Source: Sedimentisphaerales bacterium (lineage in GTDB: Bacteria > Planctomycetota > Phycisphaerae > Sedimentisphaerales > Anaerohalosphaeraceae). Taken from it: a stretch of 48,500 bases of DNA. The stretch spans positions 1-48,500 of the forward strand of contig JANQGW010000130.1 in assembly GCA_028282905.1 (NCBI GenBank), read 5' to 3'. The notes beneath the pieces were generated by a model that was not told the origin of the DNA, did no database searches, and saw only the letters and a program-made list of their open reading frames with translations. Each line of letters begins with the position of its first letter. Position 1 is the stretch's first letter. The translations under genes and the position numbers were made by a program. This document shows, in pieces, positions 40,962 to 48,500 of this stretch.

Positions 40962-41851
40962 CACAGACAATGACACAACTCGATGCACTGGAAGCGCAGA
41001 GCGTTTATATTCTTCGCGAAGCCTATCGGTCGTTTAAAGATCTGGTGATGCTGTGGTCTATCGGCAAAGACAGTACCGTTTTACTATGGCTGGCGCGCAA
41101 GGCGTTCTTCGGACATGTACCGATTCCGCTGATGCATATTGATACGAACTTCAAGATTCCGGCGATGATCGAATACCGTGACCGGTTTGCAAAGGAATGG
41201 AAGCTGAATATGATTGTCGGCCAGAACGTCGAGGCGCTGAAAAACAAGCAGACGTTTCCCGATGGCGGTCTGGATCGTATCGGCTGCTGCAAAAAGCTCA
41301 AAAGCGAAGCGCTCAAGCATACGCTCAGCGGTGAGTGGCCGCGACGGGTGCTGAATCATCAAACGTGTGAATACGACATTCAGGAAAACGGCCAGGCATT
41401 TACGGGTGTGATTGTCGGCGCCCGTGCGGACGAAGAAGGCAGCCGGAGTAAGGAACGGTATTTCTCGCCGCGCGACCGACAGAATGACTGGGACATTGCC
41501 GAGCAGCCTCCGGAAATGTGGAATCAGTTTAATACTGATTTTGCTCCCGGCACGCATATTCGGATTCATCCGTTGCTGGACTGGACGGAACTGAATATCT
41601 GGCAATACATCGAGCGGGAGAACATCCCGATTATCGATTTGTATTTTGATAAAGGTGACGGCAAGCGATATCGGTCATTAGGCTGTGCGCCCTGTACCGG
41701 GCAGGTGGATTCGACCGCGAAAAATGTATCGGAGATTATTGCCGAACTGGAAAGCGGCCGCTTTGCCAATATTGCCGAACGTTCCGGCCGTCAGCAGGAC
41801 GCCGAGGATGGCGGCGGATTGGAAACGCTCCGGCGAGACGGGTATATGTAA
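40958..41851 (+). CDS. cysD: Sulfate adenylyltransferase subunit 2
   Basis: A 297-residue PP-loop ATP pyrophosphatase that makes APS from ATP and sulfate, together with the GTPase CysN. The PP-loop is [17 protein letters not shown] (from residue 34). [24 protein letters not shown]-type residues ([20 protein letters not shown]), [15 protein letters not shown] and [15 protein letters not shown] follow the family order. Length is that of E. coli CysD. It overlaps the end of cysH (ATGA). Confidence 0.96.
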   Translation: MTQTMTQLDALEAQSVYILREAYRSFKDLVMLWSIGKDSTVLLWLARKAFFGHVPIPLMHIDTNFKIPAMIEYRDRFAKEWKLNMIVGQNVEALKNKQTFPDGGLDRIGCCKKLKSEALKHTLSGEWPRRVLNHQTCEYDIQENGQAFTGVIVGARADEEGSRSKERYFSPRDRQNDWDIAEQPPEMWNQFNTDFAPGTHIRIHPLLDWTELNIWQYIERENIPIIDLYFDKGDGKRYRSLGCAPCTGQVDSTAKNVSEIIAELESGRFANIAERSGRQQDAEDGGGLETLRRDGYM

Positions 41852-41926
41852 TGATTGTCAATTGTAGAATGTAAATTGTATATTCTGACATTAACCGCAT
41901 GGCGGTATTTTAAATAGAGGCTGATT

Positions 41927-43774
41927 ATGGTACAGCTAAAAGAAAAAGAGATTAAGGAAAAATCGGGAACCGTCAGTCAACGTGAGCTGCAAAAGATGAA
42001 CATTGTTATCATCGGCCATGTTGATCACGGCAAGAGTACGCTGGTCGGGCGTTTGCTGGCAGATACGCATTCACTTCCGGAGGGGAAGCTCGAAGAGGTT
42101 AAGGCTCGCTGCGCCAAAAACGCCCGACCGTTTGAATATGCGTTTTTACTGGATGCCCTGAAAGACGAGCAGGCGCAGGGCATTACGATTGACTCGGCGC
42201 GGTGTTTTTTCCGCTCGGACAAGCGTGAGTATATTTTGATCGATGCGCCGGGGCATATTGAGTTTTTGAAAAACATGGTCAGCGGGGCCGCTCGTGCAGA
42301 GGCGGCGGTTTTGCTGATTGATGCACACGAAGGGATTCAGGAAAACTCCCGGCGGCACGGATATCTGTTGAGTATGCTGGGAATCCGGCAGATTGTGGTG
42401 GCGGTCAATAAAATGGATCTGGTTGATTATTCACAGGATGTTTTTAACAAGGTACAGCAGGAATATACCGAGTTTCTTTCGCAGATTCAAATTCGAGCCG
42501 AACATTTTATTCCCGTCAGTGCCCGCAATGGAGATTTGATTGCTGATCGGCAGAAAAATATGGATTGGTACGAAGGGCCAACGATTTTGCAGGCACTGGA
42601 TGAGTTCCAAAAGGAAGCAGCGCCGGTGGATCAGCCGCTGCGACTGCCGGTGCAGGATATTTACAAGTTTACCTCGCAAAATGATGATCGGCGGATTGTG
42701 GCCGGACAGATTGAAACCGGGCAGGTCCATGTTGGTGACGAGGTGATTTTTTATCCATCAAAAAAACGCTCCAAAGTGGCGAGTATCGAAGCGTTTAATA
42801 CCCCGGTTCAGACTGAGAGTTTTGCCGGGCAATCGGTGGGTGTGACGCTGGCAGAACAAATTTACATTCAGCCGGGTGAGATTATGTTCCGCGCTGATGA
42901 GCCGGCACCGAAAACATCAACGCAGCTTAAGATCAACCTGTTCTGGCTGGGCAAGGAGCCGATGATTTTTAATAAGCGATACCTGCTCAAACTGGGAACC
43001 TCGCGCGTGCCGGTCTGGCTGCGGAAAATTAATACGGTGCTGGACGCTTCGGAGCTGAGTACCGAACTGAACCGCCGGCATATCGAGAGGCATGACGTTG
43101 CCGAATGTGTGCTGGAAACGCTAAAGCCTGTTGCGTTTGATCTGACGACAGAGATTGCCCAAACGGGACGGTTTGTATTGATTGACAATTACCAGATTGC
43201 CGGCGGCGGTGTGGTGCTGGATATGGCGACCGATCAGATTGACCTGACAGCCGAGCATGTGCAGCAGCGTGAGCGAAACTGGCGGCGCAGCCGAATTACA
43301 TCTCATCTTCGTCAGTCCCGGATCGACCAGCAATCGACACTTGTAATTATCAGCGGTCCGGCCGGTATCGGCAAGAGCGAGATTGCTCAACTTCTCGAAG
43401 AAAAGTTATTCGATGCGGGCAAGCAGGTCTATTATCTCGGTCTGCAAAATTCGCTGTTGGGTATTGACAGCGATCTGAGTAATGAAAATCTGCGTGATGA
43501 ATATATCCGCCGCTTGGGTGAAACGTCGCACCTGTTTACGGATGCGGGATTGATATTGATCGCGACCGTCAGCGATCTGGCCGAATATGAGCTGAATGTT
43601 TTAAAAACGCTGAATCAGCCGAGCGATACGCTGGTGGTTGGACTTGGCTCGAAAACACTTTCGGCGGGACTGCTGGATTTGGAATTGTCGTCTGCGGCGT
43701 CCACGGAAAAGGCCGCGACGCGTGTTGCGGATATGTTAACCGAGCGGCGTTATCTGCCGGAGTATTATCTGTAG
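41927..43774 (+). CDS. cysN: Sulfate adenylyltransferase subunit 1 fused to a degenerate APS kinase domain
   Basis: A 615-residue CysN-CysC fusion. The GTPase part is complete: GHVDHGKST (30-38), DAPGH (106-110), NKMD (161-164), then two beta-barrel domains up to about 435. The C-terminal 150 residues align with APS kinase, but only the P-loop GPAGIGKS (477-484) is kept. The DGDxxR motif that binds APS is LGLQNS (504-509), and the conserved ISPFR segment is [12 protein letters not shown] phosphorylation is therefore unlikely. This suits a pathway that reduces APS directly. The domain may be structural or regulatory. Confidence 0.92.
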   Translation: MVQLKEKEIKEKSGTVSQRELQKMNIVIIGHVDHGKSTLVGRLLADTHSLPEGKLEEVKARCAKNARPFEYAFLLDALKDEQAQGITIDSARCFFRSDKREYILIDAPGHIEFLKNMVSGAARAEAAVLLIDAHEGIQENSRRHGYLLSMLGIRQIVVAVNKMDLVDYSQDVFNKVQQEYTEFLSQIQIRAEHFIPVSARNGDLIADRQKNMDWYEGPTILQALDEFQKEAAPVDQPLRLPVQDIYKFTSQNDDRRIVAGQIETGQVHVGDEVIFYPSKKRSKVASIEAFNTPVQTESFAGQSVGVTLAEQIYIQPGEIMFRADEPAPKTSTQLKINLFWLGKEPMIFNKRYLLKLGTSRVPVWLRKINTVLDASELSTELNRRHIERHDVAECVLETLKPVAFDLTTEIAQTGRFVLIDNYQIAGGGVVLDMATDQIDLTAEHVQQRERNWRRSRITSHLRQSRIDQQSTLVIISGPAGIGKSEIAQLLEEKLFDAGKQVYYLGLQNSLLGIDSDLSNENLRDEYIRRLGETSHLFTDAGLILIATVSDLAEYELNVLKTLNQPSDTLVVGLGSKTLSAGLLDLELSSAASTEKAATRVADMLTERRYLPEYYL

Positions 43775-43783
43775 GAATAGCCA

Positions 43784-45106
43784 ATGAGTGAAAAACAGAC
43801 AACGACATTGACGATCTCTGCCCTGCCGGGAAAACTGCTGGGCGTTTATCCGCAGAAACAGGATGGGTTGTATTTTCAGCGTATTCCGATTTTTGGCGGA
43901 GCGATTTCTGCGCAGCAGTTGCTTCAGATTGCTGAGCTTGCGATTGACTATACGGATTCGACACCCTTGCATTTGACGACGCGGCAGGATATCGAACTGC
44001 ACAACATTGCCGAGTCGGATTTGAATGCGGTGCAAATATCTCTCAATGATATCGGCTTGCCGACAGTTGGTGCCGGCGGCGACAGTGTGCGTAATATCAC
44101 GTTGTGCCCCTGCTGTGAGTTTAACCCCGAGGCGTTTGATGTGCGGCCACTGGCAGAATGTATTAAATTCGCATTACGTGAAACATCGTTGCTGGAGAAT
44201 ATGCCGCGAAAATTTAAAATCAGCCTGGCCGGCTGCGGCAATCCACAGTCCAAGCCGTATGTCAGTGATTTGTCGTTTGTTGCGACTTCGGCGACGACGG
44301 TTCGCGTGATTGGTGCCGGGTCGCTGGGTGCCCGGCCGGAAACAGGAATTGTTCTGTACGAGTCGCTGTCAATCGAAGATGTCGTTCCATTGACGCTGGC
44401 GGCGCTGGCGTTTTTTGTGAATGAAGGTGACCGACAGAATCGGCGCAAAGCACGACTGCGGCATGTTCGTCAGCGATTTGGCGACGAGGTGTTTTGTCAA
44501 AAACTCAGTGAGTATCTGGAGCGGCAAAAAGCAAATAATGCCGCTGCACCATTACCATTGGCTAAAGGGGAAAGTGGCTGGGACCATCACCTGATTCTGC
44601 AGGCGGTTAACGGTGACCTGGATGCACAGCATGCACTGCTGCTGGCGCGTGCGGCGGCCGAACAAAATGCGAAGCTGCGAATTAATCTGCATCATGGGAT
44701 TGAGATTTTCAGTAGAGAGCCGTTTATACTGCAGGAGCCGCTGAAGGCTTTGACTGACCTGCCGTGTATTGTTGCCTGTCCTGGCAGTACGACTTGTAAG
44801 AATGGGCTAACTAATTGTCCGGAGGTCGCGGCTCAATTATCCGAACAGCTTAAAGGTAATGAAGTGGTTCAAGGGAAAGTCATCGCGCTGTCGGGCTGTC
44901 CGAACAACTGTGCTCACAGCAGCGTCGCCGACATCGGCCTGTCGGGCCAGCTCAAGACCATTGATGGAAAGCGTCAGGAGGTCTATAAAATCTTAGTCAA
45001 CGGCGGAAATGGAAATACGCCTGATTTGGCAAAACAAAAACAAATATCGACAAGCGAAGACCTTGTCGAGGAGATTCAGAAAATTCTGAAAGGAGAATTG
45101 CAATGA
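43784..45106 (+). CDS. Ferredoxin-type nitrite/sulfite reductase (siroheme, 4Fe-4S)
   Basis: A 440-residue enzyme expected to reduce sulfite to sulfide with six electrons. [12 protein letters not shown] is the conserved N-terminal sirohaem-contact motif, and the siroheme/4Fe-4S ligands are Cys-x5-Cys in CPGSTTCKN and Cys-x3-Cys in [10 protein letters not shown] near residues 350-395. [13 protein letters not shown] lies between. At 440 residues it is about 100 shorter than typical assimilatory enzymes. No flavoprotein subunit gene is adjacent, so ferredoxin is the likely donor. It ends overlapping cysK by four bases. Position between cysN and cysK favours sulfite over nitrite as substrate. Confidence 0.9.
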   Translation: MSEKQTTTLTISALPGKLLGVYPQKQDGLYFQRIPIFGGAISAQQLLQIAELAIDYTDSTPLHLTTRQDIELHNIAESDLNAVQISLNDIGLPTVGAGGDSVRNITLCPCCEFNPEAFDVRPLAECIKFALRETSLLENMPRKFKISLAGCGNPQSKPYVSDLSFVATSATTVRVIGAGSLGARPETGIVLYESLSIEDVVPLTLAALAFFVNEGDRQNRRKARLRHVRQRFGDEVFCQKLSEYLERQKANNAAAPLPLAKGESGWDHHLILQAVNGDLDAQHALLLARAAAEQNAKLRINLHHGIEIFSREPFILQEPLKALTDLPCIVACPGSTTCKNGLTNCPEVAAQLSEQLKGNEVVQGKVIALSGCPNNCAHSSVADIGLSGQLKTIDGKRQEVYKILVNGGNGNTPDLAKQKQISTSEDLVEEIQKILKGELQ

Positions 45107-46050
45107 CAACTTACAGCGATATTATTAAAGTTGTAGGAAATACTCCGTTGGTAAAAATTAACAAGTTAATCCAAGGTGAAGCCACGGTGTTTGCAAAGCT
45201 GGAGAGCATGAATCCATTGTCATCCGTCAAGGACCGCATTGGTGCCGCGATGATCGAGGCCGCGGAACAGCAGGACAGGATTAACGAGAAAACAATCATT
45301 ATCGAACCGACCAGCGGCAATACGGGAATCGCGTTGGCCTTTGTCTGTGCCGTAAAAGGGTACCGGCTGGTGTTGACGATGCCGGAGTCGATGAGTCTGG
45401 AACGGCGAAAAGTCTTAAAGGCTCTGGGCGCAGACCTTGTGTTAACGCCGGCCCAGGAAGGCATGAAAGGAACGATCGATAAGGCATTGGAAATTGCCAA
45501 ATCGGAAGAGAACTCCTTTATGCCGCAGCAATTTGAAAATCCGGCGAATCCCGCGATCCATCGTGTGACGACCGCCGAAGAGATTTGGCGAGATACAAAT
45601 GGAAAGGTAGATATCCTGATTTCGGGCGTCGGTACCGGCGGAACGATTACGGGAGTCTCTGAGGCGATCAAAGCGAAAAAGCCTGACTTTAAAGCCATTG
45701 CCGTTGAGCCCGTACAAAGTCCTGTGCTTTCACAGACGCTGGCCGGTGAGGAACTGAAGCCGGGGCCGCATAAAATTCAGGGCATCGGCGCGGGCTTTGT
45801 GCCCAAGGTCTTGAATCTGGACATCATTGATGAAGTGGTAAAGGTTGATCAGGAAGAGGCGATTGACTGGGCCAGGCGTGCTGCTTTACGGGAAGGGCTT
45901 TTTGTCGGTCTGTCTTCCGGCGCCGCACTTCGAGCGGCGGATGTTGTTGCGTCCAGACCTGAAAACAAAGATAAAACAATCGTCGCGATTATTCCCAGTT
46001 TCGGTGAACGATATTTGTCGTCACCGTTGTTTGCCGATATCGTCGCTTAA
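45103..46050 (+). CDS. cysK: Cysteine synthase (O-acetylserine sulfhydrylase)
   Basis: A 315-residue PLP enzyme making cysteine from O-acetylserine and sulfide. PLP Lys43 lies in [19 protein letters not shown] (from residue 70) binds the substrate carboxylate; [14 protein letters not shown] binds the PLP phosphate; and [10 protein letters not shown] and GLSSGAAL complete the CysK pattern. The ATG overlaps the sulfite reductase stop, linking sulfide production to use. No cysE (serine acetyltransferase) is in the window. Confidence 0.95.
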   Translation: MTTYSDIIKVVGNTPLVKINKLIQGEATVFAKLESMNPLSSVKDRIGAAMIEAAEQQDRINEKTIIIEPTSGNTGIALAFVCAVKGYRLVLTMPESMSLERRKVLKALGADLVLTPAQEGMKGTIDKALEIAKSEENSFMPQQFENPANPAIHRVTTAEEIWRDTNGKVDILISGVGTGGTITGVSEAIKAKKPDFKAIAVEPVQSPVLSQTLAGEELKPGPHKIQGIGAGFVPKVLNLDIIDEVVKVDQEEAIDWARRAALREGLFVGLSSGAALRAADVVASRPENKDKTIVAIIPSFGERYLSSPLFADIVA

Positions 46051-46090
46051 TGACAGGACATTAAACCAAGCAATATAAACAGGAGAGTCT

Positions 46091-47233
46091 ATGCAGTTCG
46101 CAACTAAAGCAATCCGAGTTGGGCAGCAGCCCGATCCCGCTACAGGTGCGGTTATTACGCCCATCTACCAATCGGTTAACTATGTCTTTGAAGATGTTGG
46201 CAAACCGAACAGTTTTGAATATTCACGAAGCGGAAATCCAACGCGTGCGGCATTTGAAAAATGCCTGGCGTCTCTTGAGGAAGCTGAGTATGGCCTGGCG
46301 TTCGGTTCCGGCATGGCGGCTGTCGATGCGGCGCTGTCTATTCTGCGGCCGGGAGATCACGTCGTTTCTTCCGAAATTATCTATGGCGGGACATTTCGCC
46401 TTTTTGAAAGCGTTGCTTCCGTGAAAGGGATCAGTTTCAGCTATGTTGACGGAACAAAGCCGGAAGAATTTGAAAAGGCGATTACGTCAGCGACGAAAAT
46501 GGTGTGGATCGAAACGCCTGCTAATCCTCTGCTGCAACTCATTGACGTTAAGGCGGTCGCTGCGATCACTAAAAAACACGGCGTTCTGCTTGTGGCCGAT
46601 AACACGTTTGCTTCTCCCTATTTCCAAAAACCACTGACGCAAGGGGTGGATGTCGTCTTGCATAGTACGACAAAATATATCAGCGGGCATTCGGATGTGA
46701 TTGGCGGAGCGATTGTCACGAACGATCAAAAACTATACGATGCCTACTATTTTTATCAAAACAGCGTGGGGGCTGTTCCCGGTCCGTTTGATTGCTGGCT
46801 GAGTCTGCGGGGGTTGAAGACGCTGGCTGTTCGGATGGCCCGGCACGAAGAGAATGCCAAAAAGATCGCGGCGTGGCTGTCAGATCATCCAAAGATCGAG
46901 AATGTTTTGTATCCCGGGCTTGAAACGCATCCTCAGCATGAACTGGCAAAAGCGCAAATGGAGGGATACGGTGCGATGATTGCGTTCACACTCAAAGGCG
47001 ACAATGAGACGATAAAGCGGCTCGTCGATCATCTGAAACTCTTTTATTTTGCCGAAAGCCTGGGCGGTGTTGAGTCGTTAGTTTGTCATCCCTGGACGAT
47101 GAGCCACGGGATCATGAGCAAAGAAGAAAAAGAAGCGGTTGGAATCACTGAAGGGACGATTCGGTTGTCCATCGGAATCGAAGATGCGAATGATTTGATT
47201 GCCGATTTGGACCAGGCGTTAAGCTATTGTTGA
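46091..47233 (+). CDS. Cys/Met-metabolism PLP enzyme (cystathionine gamma-synthase/lyase type)
   Basis: A 380-residue transsulfuration-family enzyme. PLP Lys195 lies in HSTTKYISGHSDVIGG. YSRSGNPTRAAFEKCLASLE, AFGSGMAAVDAALS and ADNTFASPYFQKP are family motifs, and SLGGVESLVCHPWTMSH near the C-terminus is typical. The sequence cannot decide between cystathionine gamma-synthase, gamma-lyase or homocysteine-forming sulfhydrylase. Following cysK it probably moves sulfur between cysteine and methionine. AGGAGAG precedes the ATG. It is the last gene of the cluster. Confidence 0.9.
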   Translation: MQFATKAIRVGQQPDPATGAVITPIYQSVNYVFEDVGKPNSFEYSRSGNPTRAAFEKCLASLEEAEYGLAFGSGMAAVDAALSILRPGDHVVSSEIIYGGTFRLFESVASVKGISFSYVDGTKPEEFEKAITSATKMVWIETPANPLLQLIDVKAVAAITKKHGVLLVADNTFASPYFQKPLTQGVDVVLHSTTKYISGHSDVIGGAIVTNDQKLYDAYYFYQNSVGAVPGPFDCWLSLRGLKTLAVRMARHEENAKKIAAWLSDHPKIENVLYPGLETHPQHELAKAQMEGYGAMIAFTLKGDNETIKRLVDHLKLFYFAESLGGVESLVCHPWTMSHGIMSKEEKEAVGITEGTIRLSIGIEDANDLIADLDQALSYC

Positions 47234-47286
47234 GTTCGATAAATTGCGCATACTTATATCAATTCGCATCAATTATGCGCATTTAT

Positions 47287-47352
47287 GTCATATCCGCGAA
47301 AACGGGAATCCGCAACTGAAAATGCTGGATATCCGCCTGCGCGGGTATGACA
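47287..47352. repeat. Pair of short palindromic repeats (dRS3-like)
   Basis: GTCATATCCGCGAAAACGGG / AATCCG and, inverted, CTGGATATCCGCCTGCGCGG / GTATGACA, 24 bases apart. They lie between the PLP enzyme and the convergent ThyX-like gene and may act as a terminator. Confidence 0.7.
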
Positions 47353-47356
47353 ATTC

Positions 47357-47959
47357 CTAAGAATCAGTTTTTCTTTTACGTTCCAGGCTTGGCAGCAGTT
47401 TCGGGTGGTCGATGACGGCCAGGGTTTGGCGGATGAACTCTTTCCAGTGCGGCAGCCGGTGGGTGCGGCGCTGCAGGATGATGTTGCGCAGGCTTTTGTA
47501 GCTCATGCACCACAGCCGGGTCTGCAGAAAACCTTCCGGCAGGCGTTTTTTGATGGTGATGATGTCTTTTTCCTGTGCGGCTTCGTGAATCCATCGCAGT
47601 GTTTCGACCGAGCAGGATTGCGGCTCGAAATTGTCGGCCATAAATTTTTCGACGTCCGCGGGTTCATCCATGTTCACTGCCAGCAGTTCGGCGGTCAGTG
47701 TGTGCATGGTGCTTTCGGACTGCTTGGTGCTGAGGCGGAACGTGTCAGCTTCCTGCCACCAGTATCGCGGCGCACGCACATCCAGCCAGAGGATCATGCT
47801 TTCGAGAAACTTGTTGTGGCCGCCGTCGAGGTTTGCCAGTTTTTCGGCGACGACGGGCATTTTTTCGGTTTCCTGTTTTTTATTATGTGCCAGACCGCGC
47901 AGAGCGGGCTGGTAGCCGGCTTCGTCCACTTTTTCAACGCTTATCGTAAAGGATTCCAT
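47357..47959 (-). CDS. ThyX-like protein (distant flavin-dependent thymidylate synthase relative)
   Basis: A 200-residue protein. The core FLESMILWLDVRAPRYWWQE-ADTFRLSTKQSESTMH and the later FLQTRLWCMSYKSLRNIILQRRTHRLPHW resemble ThyX-like proteins of phages and some bacteria (DITAPRYWWQEFDTYR..., NYEVLRNIYxQRxNHKLxxW). The strict ThyX signature RHRxxSxNExSxRY is not present, so dUMP methylation is uncertain. It stands alone between the cys cluster and the sulfatase. Identification is by pattern memory only. Confidence 0.6.
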   Translation of the reverse strand: MESFTISVEKVDEAGYQPALRGLAHNKKQETEKMPVVAEKLANLDGGHNKFLESMILWLDVRAPRYWWQEADTFRLSTKQSESTMHTLTAELLAVNMDEPADVEKFMADNFEPQSCSVETLRWIHEAAQEKDIITIKKRLPEGFLQTRLWCMSYKSLRNIILQRRTHRLPHWKEFIRQTLAVIDHPKLLPSLERKRKTDS

Positions 47960-48037
47960 CCCTGTACTCTCCGTTTGGGGTTATTGGTAAAATCGTTACC
48001 CTAAAGGCGAAACGGGATTTCGTCAACTGTGTTTTTC

Positions 48038-48500
48038 TTATTTTGCGTTTGGGTTGGGCGATGGATACTTGGCATCGACTTCCTTGAGCCATGCGGTTAA
48101 TTTGCCTTCGAGTTTGTTGACGATCTCAGGCAGTTTTTCCGCCAAATTAGTCATTTCGCCGATGTCTTTTTTCAGGTTGTAAAGTTCGGTTTGCCGGCCC
48201 GGTTCATAAAAACGGATTAGTTTCCAGTCGCCGTCGCGAATGGCCGAACAGGGACTGCCGCCCTGGTTGCCGTAATGCGGGTAGTGCCAGTACAGCGGGC
48301 CGCGTTTGAGTTTTTTGCCTTTCAGCAGCGGCACCCAGCTTGTGCCGTCGCAGTGCTGGGCCGGTTTGGCGGGCAGGCCGGCAATGTCCAGCATGGTCGG
48401 GTAAAAGTCGGTACTGACGACGGGCGTGTCGCAGACGCTGCCGGGGCGGGTGACGCCGGGCCACTTGACCATGACCGGTTCGCGGATGCCGCCTTCATAC
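48038..48500 (-). CDS. Sulfatase, C-terminal part (5' part beyond window)
   Basis: The frame is open to the window edge and ends with 154 residues of a formylglycine-dependent sulfatase of the arylsulfatase A type. YEGGIREPVMVKWPGV, VVSTDFYPTMLDIAGLPAK, DGTSWVPLLKGKK and the final AIRDGDWKLIRFYEPGRQTELYNL-KKDIGEMTNLAEK are characteristic. The catalytic CxPxR segment lies outside the window. Many planctomycetes carry large families of these exported enzymes for sulfated polysaccharides. Confidence 0.92.
   Translation of the reverse strand, partial: YEGGIREPVMVKWPGVTRPGSVCDTPVVSTDFYPTMLDIAGLPAKPAQHCDGTSWVPLLKGKKLKRGPLYWHYPHYGNQGGSPCSAIRDGDWKLIRFYEPGRQTELYNLKKDIGEMTNLAEKLPEIVNKLEGKLTAWLKEVDAKYPSPNPNAK

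Noticed and set aside
1..48500. CRISPR arrays, tRNA and rRNA genes
   Set aside because: No regularly spaced direct repeats, T-loop GGTTCGANTCC-type motifs with acceptor stems, or rRNA sequence were seen on reading.

Overview
The window looks like bacterial chromosome, most plausibly from a planctomycete of the Phycisphaerae/Sedimentisphaerales type. Pointers are a sulfatase, a planctomycete-style pseudopilin-like protein, a Tat-exported amidohydrolase, a COG3014/YcfL lipoprotein pair, many lipoproteins, and intergenic space rich in small palindromic repeats. This assignment is an inference from gene content. No rRNA, tRNA, CRISPR array, IS element or prophage was seen.

Layout. 1-3.5 kb (minus): amidohydrolase (cut by the window edge), secreted TPR/peptidase-like protein, pseudopilin-like protein, HD hydrolase. 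3.8-8.6 kb (plus): cupin, an HtrA-like protease followed by a catalytically dead lipoprotein paralogue, two perfect parS sites (one inside a terminator hairpin) and parB without parA. 8.7-11.1 kb (minus): thioredoxin reductase and an anchored unknown protein. 11.4-16.4 kb: PilZ protein, a frameshifted PHP metallohydrolase, MarC, M42 peptidase, glutathione-peroxidase lipoprotein. 16.5-23.5 kb (plus): membrane-anchored SF2 helicase, purC, ABC ATPase/MFS pair, PHP phosphoesterase. 23.5-27.7 kb: an A/T-rich stretch with a tandem pair of YcxB-like membrane proteins, a 59-residue membrane protein on the other strand, a TIM-barrel glycosidase-like protein, then shikimate kinase. 27.9-33.3 kb (minus): FMN-binding-like lipoprotein, an ORF6N gene remnant, the overlapping TcmP/three-Cys (Gp37/Gp68) pair, then YcfL and COG3014 lipoproteins.

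33.4-37.2 kb holds the ilvB-ilvN-ilvC operon for branched-chain amino acids. Ahead of it lie a good promoter, a multi-hairpin RNA region and a 43-codon leader ORF containing the run ILVLI followed directly by a terminator-like hairpin, which together look like an attenuator. 37.3-39.2 kb has a lipoprotein, a candidate minus-strand sRNA with CCUCCU-rich loops, and MgtC. 39.5-47.2 kb is a sulfate-to-cysteine cluster: Rrf2 regulator, DUF2061, APS reductase, CysD, CysN with a degenerate CysC tail, sulfite reductase, CysK and a Cys/Met-metabolism PLP enzyme. The window ends with a ThyX-like protein and a cut sulfatase.

Most notable for follow-up: the TcmP/three-Cys pair (possible defence or modification module), the ilv leader, the anti-SD-loop sRNA candidate, the active/dead protease pair, the parS-terminator, and the dead APS-kinase domain fused to CysN.
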